Source: a virus. Taken from it: a stretch of 20,579 bases of DNA. A program made the position numbers and the translations under genes. Positions 6,689 through 12,458 of this stretch are shown piece by piece. The stretch covers positions 1 through 20,579 of IMG/VR virus record IMGVR_UViG_3300031774_000203; one strand, 5' to 3'. Numbering within the stretch: the stretch's first letter is position 1; each line of letters begins with the position of its first letter. The notes beneath the pieces are model-generated. The model did no database searches, was not told where the DNA came from, and saw nothing but the letters and a program-made list of their open reading frames with translations.

Positions 6689-7265
6689 ATATTTCTAATA
6701 CCTTTTGTTTCAACTTGTCTTGGTTATATCCAATGAAACCTTTAGTCTTTTGTAATCGTTGTTTCAACTCTGGCCATACATATTGTTCTGTTATGTTTAT
6801 GCTGGAACTCCATCGTATGAGGGAGTCCAATAATACTCCTGTTCCAAATGATATGGATTTGGATAACAAAGACTGAACAATGATAGGATGACTAGAACCA
6901 TTATTAGTAAATAGGCTGTCCAGAACTCCTTCAAGTGAATGTAGATATCTGATATCTTTTTCGAAAGAGTAGAGAAGAGACTGGTTGTACTTCTTCCATT
7001 CTGTATAGTTTTGTTTTGCTTCTTCACCGAATAAATCTCCTACCCAAAAATCCTTGTACATGAAGTTTGCAATATAGAAATCCTTAAGTTGTCCATTGTG
7101 TTGTTTCCTAAGTTTTGCAAACTGGAACTTATCATTCCTTTTGAGATAACTCTCAAATGATGCACTAACTTTTCCATTGTACTTATTGAAATCATAATCT
7201 GAATTATAATGTAGTTTAATCCCTAGATATAATTTATATGACTCATATCCAAATCTTGCATCCAC
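6678..7265 (-). CDS. 59: gp59-like DNA helicase loader
   Basis: Loads the gp41 helicase onto gp32-coated fork DNA in T4. The 195-aa sequence follows T4 gp59 (217 aa) throughout: SYKLYLGIKLHYNSDYDFNK corresponds to the T4 VYKLYLMIKQHMNGKYD segment, then YLKRNDKFQFAKL, a DFYIANFMYKDFWVGDL block, FEKDIRYLHSL, and SLLSKSISFGTGVLLDSL in the C-terminal domain. The start is GTG at 7265 with AGGA about 9-12 bases upstream; no in-frame ATG precedes it. It starts 3 bases after the stop of the bS21 gene and overlaps the following unknown gene by 11 bases. The gene 33, 59, 32 grouping is as in T4. Confidence 0.9.
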   Translation of the reverse strand: MDARFGYESYKLYLGIKLHYNSDYDFNKYNGKVSASFESYLKRNDKFQFAKLRKQHNGQLKDFYIANFMYKDFWVGDLFGEEAKQNYTEWKKYNQSLLYSFEKDIRYLHSLEGVLDSLFTNNGSSHPIIVQSLLSKSISFGTGVLLDSLIRWSSSINITEQYVWPELKQRLQKTKGFIGYNQDKLKQKVLEIYES

Positions 7266-7268
7266 CTA

Positions 7269-7544
7269 CTAGTTCCTATGAGTTCGTTTATAGTGTTCAA
7301 GTGCAGCTTCTTCTCTCCATTTCTCAATCTTGATTCTTCTTTTCCAATCATTGATTCTCTTCTGTCTCTTTGCAGAAGGTTTCTCATAGTATTGTCTCTT
7401 ACGAACCTCTGCAACGATTCCATCTCGTTCACACTTCTTCTTGAATCTTCTCATCAAGACATCAAAAGGTGGTGGCCCAGATGGTTTATTAGGTTTTCTT
7501 CCCCATTCCTTTTGTCTTTGTGGTGTACGATTAAATTTCTTCAT
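7269..7544 (-). CDS. rpsU: Phage-encoded ribosomal protein bS21
   Basis: A 91-aa protein whose central part (about residues 27-71) is bS21: FDVLMRRFKKKCERDGIVAE, VRKRQYYEKPSAKRQKR and further basic residues, matching E. coli S21 [20 protein letters not shown]. bS21 binds the 30S platform near the 16S 3' end and takes part in translation initiation. Here it carries a basic, Pro-rich N-terminal extension of about 26 residues and a C-terminal extension of about 18 (EKWREEAALEHYKRTH). bS21 genes are known in marine phages, including pelagiphage HTVC008M. It overlaps the gene 33 stop as ATGA (7541-7544) and precedes gene 59, so it is embedded in the core transcription/replication cluster. A role in steering host ribosomes to phage mRNA is inference. 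Confidence 0.92.
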   Translation of the reverse strand: MKKFNRTPQRQKEWGRKPNKPSGPPPFDVLMRRFKKKCERDGIVAEVRKRQYYEKPSAKRQKRINDWKRRIKIEKWREEAALEHYKRTHRN

Positions 7545-7771
7545 ATTGGTAACTTACCTTTTCCTTTCTTTGCATTTGGTTTTAATAGATTGTAAGATAA
7601 AGCATCACTCTCAATCTTCTGTTTAAGAGGTGGAGTAATTAAGTTCTTTACTGATTCTGGGTCTAGGTGTTGTGTTTCACAAAAGTGAACAATTGCATCG
7701 ATGTAGTTCAATCTCTTTGTCAATACTATATTCTCAATTTGTTCTGCAAACCTTTTCTTGGTTAAAATCAT
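7541..7771 (-). CDS. 33: gp33-like late transcription co-activator
   Basis: In T4, gp33 binds the RNA polymerase beta flap and the sliding clamp to couple late transcription to replication. This 76-aa protein matches the T4 core: YIDAIVHFCETQHLDPESV aligns with T4 YLEATTAFLEENSIPETQ, and IESDALSYNLLKPN with T4 IQSEAIDENLLRPS. T4 gp33 is 112 aa; the N-terminal ~30 residues are absent and the C-terminus is basic (KKGKGKLPI), where T4 has the clamp-binding LDFLL end. The start ATG 7771 has no strong SD. A consensus-like sigma70 promoter lies upstream (7801-7828). The stop overlaps the bS21 start. Confidence 0.85.
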   Translation of the reverse strand: MILTKKRFAEQIENIVLTKRLNYIDAIVHFCETQHLDPESVKNLITPPLKQKIESDALSYNLLKPNAKKGKGKLPI

Positions 7772-7800
7772 ATAATCACTTTTATTTTCATTACTATATT

Positions 7801-7828
7801 AGTATACTACAGAACTGATATCTGTCAA
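7801..7828 (-). promoter_or_regulatory. Early sigma70-type promoter for 33-bS21-59-32
   Basis: TTGACA (7823-7828) and TATACT (7801-7806) are separated by 16 bp on the - strand. The expected start near 7794 leaves a short leader before gene 33 at 7771. It lacks the GTAC-containing spacer of the other four early promoters here. Confidence 0.6.
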
Positions 7829-7831
7829 GTA

Positions 7832-8254
7832 TTAATTTGGTGGGTTGTTATGTTTTCTATGAGTTAATTTCTCTTCCCAGTTTTCTATTGCTTTTTTGAT
7901 TCCTTCTTCTGCAAGAACTGAGCAATGTAATTTGATTGGTGGTAGTTCAAGAGCCTCTGCAATATCTTTATCTTTAATTTGTTTTGCTTGTTCAATTGTT
8001 CTACCTTTGAGCATTTCAACAAACATGGTTGATGATGCGATAGCAGAACCACATCCATAAGTTTTGAATTTGACATCTTCTATAGTGTCTCCATCCATCT
8101 TGAGGTCTAGTTTCATAACATCACCACATGCAGGGGCTCCAACCATACCTGTTGCAACATTAGGGTCTTTGGGGTCAAACCTTCCAACAGAATGCTTCTG
8201 TGGATTCTCTAACACATCATTGAATCTATCTACTACTTTTTTTGAATATGCCAT
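7832..8254 (-). CDS. iscU: IscU/NifU-N type Fe-S cluster scaffold protein
   Basis: IscU is the scaffold on which [2Fe-2S] clusters are built by IscS and then passed on by HscA/HscB. The 140-aa protein is close to E. coli IscU (128 aa): GMVGAPACGDVMKLDLKM, FKTYGCGSAIASST, and ELPPIKLHCSVLAEEGIKKA. All ligand residues are present: C43, D45, C68, H110 and C111, and the HscA recognition motif LPPVK appears as LPPIK. A short insert near residues 12-24 and a C-terminal His/Asn tail are the main differences. It lies between the nuclease gene and gene 33. A TATAAATA box at 8336-8343 could give late expression. No other Fe-S genes are seen here, so it would have to work with host IscS or a phage client. 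Confidence 0.95.
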   Translation of the reverse strand: MAYSKKVVDRFNDVLENPQKHSVGRFDPKDPNVATGMVGAPACGDVMKLDLKMDGDTIEDVKFKTYGCGSAIASSTMFVEMLKGRTIEQAKQIKDKDIAEALELPPIKLHCSVLAEEGIKKAIENWEEKLTHRKHNNPPN

Positions 8255-8273
8255 AAACTGAATTAATTAGTCT

Positions 8274-8281
8274 TATAAATA
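8274..8281 (+). promoter_or_regulatory. Late promoter box TATAAATA facing the 47-aa + strand gene
   Basis: A perfect TATAAATA on the + strand, about 80 bases before ATG 8361. CTTATAAATA (8272-8281) is repeated inverted as TATTTATAAG (8336-8345), so two late boxes face each other. Confidence 0.5.
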
Positions 8282-8335
8282 TAGGTGATAATTTATTATA
8301 ACTCGTTGTATATTATCAACTTTACTAACTACTAT

Positions 8336-8343
8336 TATTTATA
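8336..8343 (-). promoter_or_regulatory. Late promoter box TATAAATA upstream of iscU
   Basis: A perfect TATAAATA on the - strand, with an expected start near 8330 and a leader of about 75 bases to ATG 8254. It is the mirror half of the 10-bp inverted repeat with the + strand box at 8272-8281. Confidence 0.5.
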
Positions 8344-8360
8344 AGGAGAACGAACCTAAA

Positions 8361-8504
8361 ATGAGTCGTGCTATTACCTATATCTATGAACACCGATGCG
8401 AAATCTGTAAGAATATCAGAGAACTTCTTGAGTTCTCATTCTATATGTTAGCACCCATTGCTCTACCATTTTTGATAATGTGGATGTCAATGGCACAGTA
8501 CTAG
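8361..8504 (+). CDS. 47-aa membrane peptide, the only + strand gene in the - strand block
   Basis: ATG 8361 to TAG 8502-8504. The N-terminal part has a C-x2-C pair (HRCEICKNIRELLE); residues about 25-45 form one membrane helix (FYMLAPIALPFLIMWMSM). An AAGGAG at 8343-8348 stands 12 bases before the ATG, a little far but clear. A TATAAATA box lies 80 bases upstream on the same strand. It fills an otherwise empty 246-bp gap, and its stop overlaps the stop of the convergent nuclease gene in CTAG (8501-8504). A small late hydrophobic protein could act in lysis or at the host membrane; this is speculation, and no family is recognised. Confidence 0.6.
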   Translation: MSRAITYIYEHRCEICKNIRELLEFSFYMLAPIALPFLIMWMSMAQY

Positions 8505-9178
8505 ATTCCATATTCAGTTTTATACTGACCACGAAGTTCCAGTAACTTCCCTGTATACTTTTCACTTGGTTCTTCATAGAATATCTGACTAGTCCCATTA
8601 CTTACTGCAATCATTGTAATCAGTGAATGGACTTTTTTACCTGTAAGCTCTTCAAACATTTTTGCATATGCAGTTTCCTGTACAAAATAATTTTCTATCC
8701 ATTTTCTTTCTTTAGGTTTTGCACTGGTTTTGAAATCTATGATTGAAATGTTATCACCAAAATACTCTGCAATACAATCTACCCTACCTGCCATTTGTAG
8801 TTCATGAGAATAAAGTGGTGCCTCTAGTGCATGAACAATTCCAATCTTGTTGAGTTCTTCTTCTAGTGAGATGAATGCCTGTTGTGTTGTGGGCATTGCA
8901 GACTTAAACTTCTCTTCAAAGTTATCATTCTTGATGTAGTCTTCGAATAGTTGATGGGCAGATGTTCCATGTCTTGCAGCTTGAGTTGATATCTTATTTG
9001 CTTTCTCAGCACCAACTCTCTTTCTCCATTCTTGAATACCTTTCCTATTCATTAGTCCAGTAACCGATGTAACCGATGGATACTTTTCACCTGTTGGTGT
9101 CACATAGTATCTTTTACCATCAATGTTTTCTGTGGGTAAAGACTCAAACCCATAATCTAAAATATCAAATGTTTTCAT
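8501..9178 (-). CDS. PD-(D/E)XK exonuclease (RecB/MGME1/Cas4-like)
   Basis: A 225-aa nuclease of the RecB-like branch of the PD-(D/E)XK superfamily, which degrades DNA ends. The motifs appear in order: GTSAHQLFEDY with His75, E119 in ALEAPLYS, D134 in AGRVDCIAEYF, the D148-F-K150 core in IIDFKTS, and Q167-x3-Y171 (QETAY). The N-terminal YPSVTSVTGLM resembles MGME1-like phage exonucleases. Only one cysteine is near the core, so the Cas4-type Fe-S cluster is not expected. Its start overlaps the upstream 57-aa gene as ATGA (9175-9178), placing it at the end of the long operon that begins at 11977. It might process recombination or packaging intermediates, or degrade host DNA. Confidence 0.85.
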   Translation of the reverse strand: MKTFDILDYGFESLPTENIDGKRYYVTPTGEKYPSVTSVTGLMNRKGIQEWRKRVGAEKANKISTQAARHGTSAHQLFEDYIKNDNFEEKFKSAMPTTQQAFISLEEELNKIGIVHALEAPLYSHELQMAGRVDCIAEYFGDNISIIDFKTSAKPKERKWIENYFVQETAYAKMFEELTGKKVHSLITMIAVSNGTSQIFYEEPSEKYTGKLLELRGQYKTEYGI

Positions 9179-9348
9179 GATGTCATCATATCTAAGTCAT
9201 CCATGTTATGCTTACCATGAATTGTGACCTTGAACATATTCTTTTCAATGTATTCTACTTCATGTGGTAAGTCATATCCTTTACCAGTGAGTACATTAAC
9301 CTTGTCGTTAAATTCTCTATATTCATCTTCTGTTAGTATTGCATTCAT
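9175..9348 (-). CDS. 57-aa hypothetical protein
   Basis: ATG 9348 to TGA 9175-9177, with AAGGAT about 8 bases before the start. The acidic peptide (MNAILTEDEYREFNDKVN, later VEYIEKNMFKVTIHGKHN) has the look of a small alpha/beta protein. It is joined to the nuclease gene by an ATGA overlap and follows the oxygenase-like gene by 8 bases, so it is part of the operon. No family recognised; pairing with the nuclease could mean a modulator, which is guesswork. Confidence 0.75.
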   Translation of the reverse strand: MNAILTEDEYREFNDKVNVLTGKGYDLPHEVEYIEKNMFKVTIHGKHNMDDLDMMTS

Positions 9349-9356
9349 AATTATCC

Positions 9357-9875
9357 TTATTGAACTGGGTGATAATATTCCATATCTCCATGCATATCCC
9401 AGTTAAAGTTAATAGTTATTTTACGAGCATGAACTGGGTCACACTTGTGAGGTTGCATGGAAGGAAACAATACTACTTCACCCTCTTTAATAGGTGTTTC
9501 ATATCCTTCTATGTTTGTATAATCTCTTTCATCTTCAAGTAGTAGATGTACTACTCCTGCCATGTTTGCAAGGGAATGAGTATGATGTATGTATTCACCA
9601 CCATCATTATATTGATGACACCAGATAGTTTGTATTTCATAAGCATTACAATTCCATGATTCAACATATGATTGAATAGGATGATGTATCATTCTCATTA
9701 CGATATCAAAATACTCTTTGGATTTTGGTGAGTTTGTTCTTCCAGTAAATGATGGGTCTTTTACATTGTAATCCCCATATAACATTTTTTCTTTATGACC
9801 ATTACCAAATTTGGTAATAAAATCATCACGAAGTTTTGGAAAATCAATTATAGGGTATGATTGTACATATTCCAT
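9357..9875 (-). CDS. 2OG-Fe(II) oxygenase-like protein (type with HxH)
   Basis: A 172-aa double-stranded beta-helix protein resembling the 2OG-FeII_Oxy_5 group common in marine phages. Likely metal and cofactor residues are H98 and H100 in YIHHTHSLANMAGVVHLL, H143 in GEVVLFPSMQPHKC, and R151 in ARKITINFNWD. The first motif is H-x-H where classical enzymes have H-x-D, as I recall for this subgroup. The substrate is unknown; related phage proteins have been suggested to modify nucleic acid or protein. It starts within TAATG shared with the stop of the upstream gene. A second, classical oxygenase lies in the same operon (10986-11510). Confidence 0.75.
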   Translation of the reverse strand: MEYVQSYPIIDFPKLRDDFITKFGNGHKEKMLYGDYNVKDPSFTGRTNSPKSKEYFDIVMRMIHHPIQSYVESWNCNAYEIQTIWCHQYNDGGEYIHHTHSLANMAGVVHLLLEDERDYTNIEGYETPIKEGEVVLFPSMQPHKCDPVHARKITINFNWDMHGDMEYYHPVQ

Positions 9876-10219
9876 TATTTTTTATTAAGTTTTTGACCAG
9901 CTTTCTTTTGTGCAGTTTGCATCTTTACATGTTTCTCAACGATTGCATCTGTCTTGACTTCTTTTGCACTTCTTCTTCTTAGACTCTTACCAAGTTCACT
10001 TCTTGGATGTGCATCTGCAACCTTAGATAACATTTCATTGAATCCACCACTACCACCTAAGTTAGTTCTACTACCAACTCCAGATGTTATTGCAGGGCCT
10101 CCTGTAATGACTTGTTTGAGATGTGGATTACCTTTCTTATATTCCTGTAAGTCATTCCACGACATTAATACATCGTGTTGTTCACCTGTCTCTTTGTCTT
10201 CTAAAGTATATGTTGGCAT
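9875..10219 (-). CDS. FmdB-like conserved phage protein without the zinc ribbon
   Basis: A 114-aa protein beginning MPTYTLEDKETGEQHDVLMS, the typical opening of FmdB-family regulatory proteins and of a conserved cyanophage protein. FmdB proteins carry four cysteines in a zinc ribbon; this one has none. A middle segment GPAITSGVGSRTNL and FNEMLSKVADAHPRSELG match the phage version as I recall it. The C-terminus is Lys-rich. The function is unknown. It is coupled by TAATG to genes on both sides. Confidence 0.7.
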   Translation of the reverse strand: MPTYTLEDKETGEQHDVLMSWNDLQEYKKGNPHLKQVITGGPAITSGVGSRTNLGGSGGFNEMLSKVADAHPRSELGKSLRRRSAKEVKTDAIVEKHVKMQTAQKKAGQKLNKK

Positions 10220-10314
10220 TATAGTATCTTCTCAAGTATAAAAACTAATGGAATGAATATGTATAATCCTATTAATAGTTTTTCTACTCTATCAAATTGT
10301 TCATCTGTTGGCAT
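10219..10314 (-). CDS. 31-aa membrane peptide
   Basis: ATG 10314 to TAA 10219-10221. After the polar start MPTDEQFDRVEKLL comes one membrane helix (IGLYIFIPLVFILEKIL). Both ends are TAATG overlaps with neighbours, which is strong evidence for translation despite the tiny size. The function is unknown. Confidence 0.65.
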   Translation of the reverse strand: MPTDEQFDRVEKLLIGLYIFIPLVFILEKIL

Positions 10315-10439
10315 TATCTATCTCTCAATTCTGTTATCTTGTCATAGACTACTACTCCAAGAACCCACCAAACCCCAATATTAAATGCTATTAAGAATAT
10401 GGATTGTGGTATTTGAAATATGTTAATTAATATATCCAT
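10314..10439 (-). CDS. 41-aa membrane peptide
   Basis: ATG 10439 to TAA 10314-10316. One membrane helix spans about residues 11-32 (SIFLIAFNIGVWWVLGVVV), followed by a short charged tail (YDKITELRDR). It is joined by TAATG to the 31-aa peptide below and to the conserved gene above. The two adjacent single-helix peptides could form a pair in the membrane; this is inference. Confidence 0.65.
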   Translation of the reverse strand: MDILINIFQIPQSIFLIAFNIGVWWVLGVVVYDKITELRDR

Positions 10440-10978
10440 TATGCTTCCATGAATTGTGGAGTCTCTTGGTTAGTCCACTTTGCAAAATCTTTCTTGTACT
10501 TTATGTAGTAATCTTGATATGCATTAACTACATTCTCTTGTTTGACATCATCTGGCATTGCAAGATAAGGGTCAACAAAAGGTTCTACTGGTATTTGCAT
10601 AGGTGATTGTGCAAGTATACCTCTGAGTTTTAAATCAGTTAGATGTACTCTACCATAACGATGTGTATATTCATAACACAATTGTTCCCACATCTTGTAC
10701 AACCAGTTGTAGTGATTTTGTGAGTCTCTTACCCACTTACCACTTGGATGATTTACATGGGATGCTTTGTATAAAAGTTTCTCATGATTCTCCAGAGGAT
10801 GTTTCCATCGTTGGATTCTACGACCATTTGCAGTTCTATCTGTATATGGGTCACCATCCAAAACACGATGTGCAGTAGACATCAACTGAGCATACTCAAT
10901 AATCATTTTGACCACATGTTTATCACAATGCATTCTTGCACATGTTTTTGGGTCTTTGTCTAAATAAAAAATGTTCAT
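10439..10978 (-). CDS. Conserved phage protein with HCDKHVVKM motif, function unknown
   Basis: A 179-aa protein starting MNIFYLDKDPKTCARMHCDK, with HVVKMIIEYAQLMSTAHR next, and later HPSGKWVRDSQNHYNWLYKM and YTHRYGRVHL. I recall this family as widespread in marine T4-like phages and always unnamed. The His, Cys and Asp in HCDKH and later His residues could bind a metal or act in catalysis, but no reaction is known to me. It lies in the middle of the 11977-8501 operon, joined by TAATG to the 41-aa membrane peptide, and starts 7 bases after the oxygenase stop. Confidence 0.75.
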   Translation of the reverse strand: MNIFYLDKDPKTCARMHCDKHVVKMIIEYAQLMSTAHRVLDGDPYTDRTANGRRIQRWKHPLENHEKLLYKASHVNHPSGKWVRDSQNHYNWLYKMWEQLCYEYTHRYGRVHLTDLKLRGILAQSPMQIPVEPFVDPYLAMPDDVKQENVVNAYQDYYIKYKKDFAKWTNQETPQFMEA

Positions 10979-10985
10979 ACTATAA

Positions 10986-11510
10986 TTATACCTCGTTAAA
11001 CATATATGTCAACCCCATTCTTGGGTAAGGTGCATTAGAACTGACAAGTCCAGCACGATGTTCTATTCGACCATCAAATATAACCATGCTTCCACCTTTA
11101 GGTAATTGACAATGTATTACCTCATCTTTATCATAGAAGAATGTTTCACCACCCCAATTCCAATTCCAATCTGGATTTAGATAACATATTACAGTGTAAT
11201 CTGCTCTATCAGTATGGATGCATGAATTATCTCCATGTTGAAATAGATTGATATATGCAACCTCTGGAAATAAATTGATTGTGGTGCAATCTAACTTTTC
11301 TATGATTTGTGGTCTGATAATGTCCCATATAGGTTTCCATCCTAATCTAACATCTATGTGTTCATCTGGAAACCACAATGGTTTACCCCAAGTTTGTACT
11401 TCTGTATTGTCATCATCAACTGACTGCATCTTTTTTACATATTCATATTCAAGGAATTGTTTGTAAAAAGGAACACAATCAAATGCGTTGTTTTCAATTC
11501 GAATCTTCAA
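10986..11510 (-). CDS. 2OG-Fe(II) oxygenase (prolyl 4-hydroxylase-like)
   Basis: A 174-aa oxygenase that should use 2-oxoglutarate, O2 and Fe(II). The canonical triad is visible: H99-T-D101 in SCIHTDRADYTVICYL, and H151 in IFDGRIEHRAG. R164 in PRMGLTYMF is placed to bind 2-oxoglutarate. The WGGETFFYD strand between them is typical of P4H-like enzymes. The length suits a single domain. The substrate is unknown; phage relatives may hydroxylate protein or modify DNA. Its start lies 17 bases inside the upstream coiled-coil gene. It is clearer than the H-x-H homologue at 9357-9875. Confidence 0.88.
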   Translation of the reverse strand: MKIRIENNAFDCVPFYKQFLEYEYVKKMQSVDDDNTEVQTWGKPLWFPDEHIDVRLGWKPIWDIIRPQIIEKLDCTTINLFPEVAYINLFQHGDNSCIHTDRADYTVICYLNPDWNWNWGGETFFYDKDEVIHCQLPKGGSMVIFDGRIEHRAGLVSSNAPYPRMGLTYMFNEV

Positions 11511-11676
11511 CCTGTTTCTTTACCTCTGACCATTTTGTTATTACTGGATTATCATGTTGACTGTTTTGCAACTCTGCAATTTTCTTATATGCCCATGCAA
11601 GTTGCATTTGTAAGTCTTTAACATTATCCTCAAGTACTTTGATTGTTGTTTCTAGCTTCTTGTCTTTTTCTTGCAT
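11494..11676 (-). CDS. Small coiled-coil protein (60 aa)
   Basis: A 60-aa protein with continuous heptads over most of its length (KLETTIKVLEDNVKDLQMQ, then AWAYKKIAELQ), so it should form a coiled coil. ATG 11676 has AGGA about 9-12 bases upstream, inside the preceding gene, which it overlaps by 47 bases. It overlaps the oxygenase start by 17 bases. No family is recognised, and the role is unknown. Confidence 0.65.
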   Translation of the reverse strand: MQEKDKKLETTIKVLEDNVKDLQMQLAWAYKKIAELQNSQHDNPVITKWSEVKKQVEDSN

Positions 11677-11977
11677 TTTCTCTCTTCCTTAGTTGTGCTC
11701 TGACAATTACTTTTTCTTTTTCACTAAGACACGATGTATCTTGTGGCCCCCATAGAGTACCAATCCGAGTAAGTTTATCTGATGCAGATAACATATGATT
11801 CCAGACATCATCCTCTGGACATCCTTTTCTATCTGTTTCGAATAATTTTCTACTGAATCGTAGGGACTTTGTTTTGTGATTATCTGCATAATCTGATATC
11901 TCACGACCTAACTCTGCATAGAATAATTCCTGTGGAGTCATATCATAAGGGCTTGCTTTCTTACCATGTTGGTTCAT
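11630..11977 (-). CDS. Hypothetical protein, first gene of the early operon (115 aa)
   Basis: A 115-aa protein with a polar N-terminus (MTPQELFYAELGREISDYAD), a basic middle, the phrase IGTLWGPQDTSCLSEKEK and a very basic helical end (RAQLRKRENARKRQEARNNN). The C-terminus could bind nucleic acid. The start ATG 11977 has AAGGAT about 8 bases upstream. An early promoter of the GTAC class (12014-12043) lies just before it, making this the leading gene of the operon that runs to 8501. No family recognised. Confidence 0.75.
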   Translation of the reverse strand: MNQHGKKASPYDMTPQELFYAELGREISDYADNHKTKSLRFSRKLFETDRKGCPEDDVWNHMLSASDKLTRIGTLWGPQDTSCLSEKEKVIVRAQLRKRENARKRQEARNNNQST

Positions 11978-12013
11978 TATATATCCTTGTTATAATTACA
12001 AATTATTACACAC

Positions 12014-12043
12014 ATTATACCAAAAAGTGTACTTATGAATCAA
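12014..12043 (-). promoter_or_regulatory. Early promoter, GTAC-spacer class
   Basis: TTGATT (12038-12043), an 18-bp spacer CATAAGTACACTTTTTGG, and TATAAT (12014-12019). The expected start is near 12007, about 30 bases before ATG 11977. It overlaps the 3' end of the upstream gene. Confidence 0.75.
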
Positions 12044-12458
12044 GTGTTTTTTTAGGAAATTGTATAACATTACCCATGCTTTTCTTTTCCTCTTCTTTCT
12101 CCGATTCAAATGCGTCTACTTCTTTTTGAAGTTCTGGTGGAGTAGAATAACCTAAATCTGTTAAATAGTCCTTTAACACATAAGGGTCTAACATATCTGC
12201 ATTCCACTCTTGTTCTGATAAAATGTCTGACCCATCTTCCTGTAGAAGATTTTGTCGACTTCTTAAATATGTGTCACATATCATTGATAGATGTGTAACT
12301 GCTTTATATAATGATATCCACTCTTGTTCTATCTGGACTGGATGTTCATGGTCATCTGCAAATGCAATTGCCATTTTCTGATACCATCCATTGTCATTGT
12401 TAACAATAAGAGCAATATCTCCTCTCTGGAGTTTTAAAATGTGTTCTTTGTCTGACAT
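12033..12458 (-). CDS. Acidic hypothetical protein (141 aa)
   Basis: A 141-aa acidic protein. The N-terminal part (HILKLQRGDIALIVNNDNG) looks beta-rich, the middle is helical, and the end is charged with KSMGNVIQFPKK. I do not recognise a family. The start is shared in TAATG with the stop of the 371-aa gene, so it is expressed with it. It is the last gene of the block that starts at 14646, before the early promoter at 12014. Confidence 0.7.
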   Translation of the reverse strand: MSDKEHILKLQRGDIALIVNNDNGWYQKMAIAFADDHEHPVQIEQEWISLYKAVTHLSMICDTYLRSRQNLLQEDGSDILSEQEWNADMLDPYVLKDYLTDLGYSTPPELQKEVDAFESEKEEEKKSMGNVIQFPKKTLDS

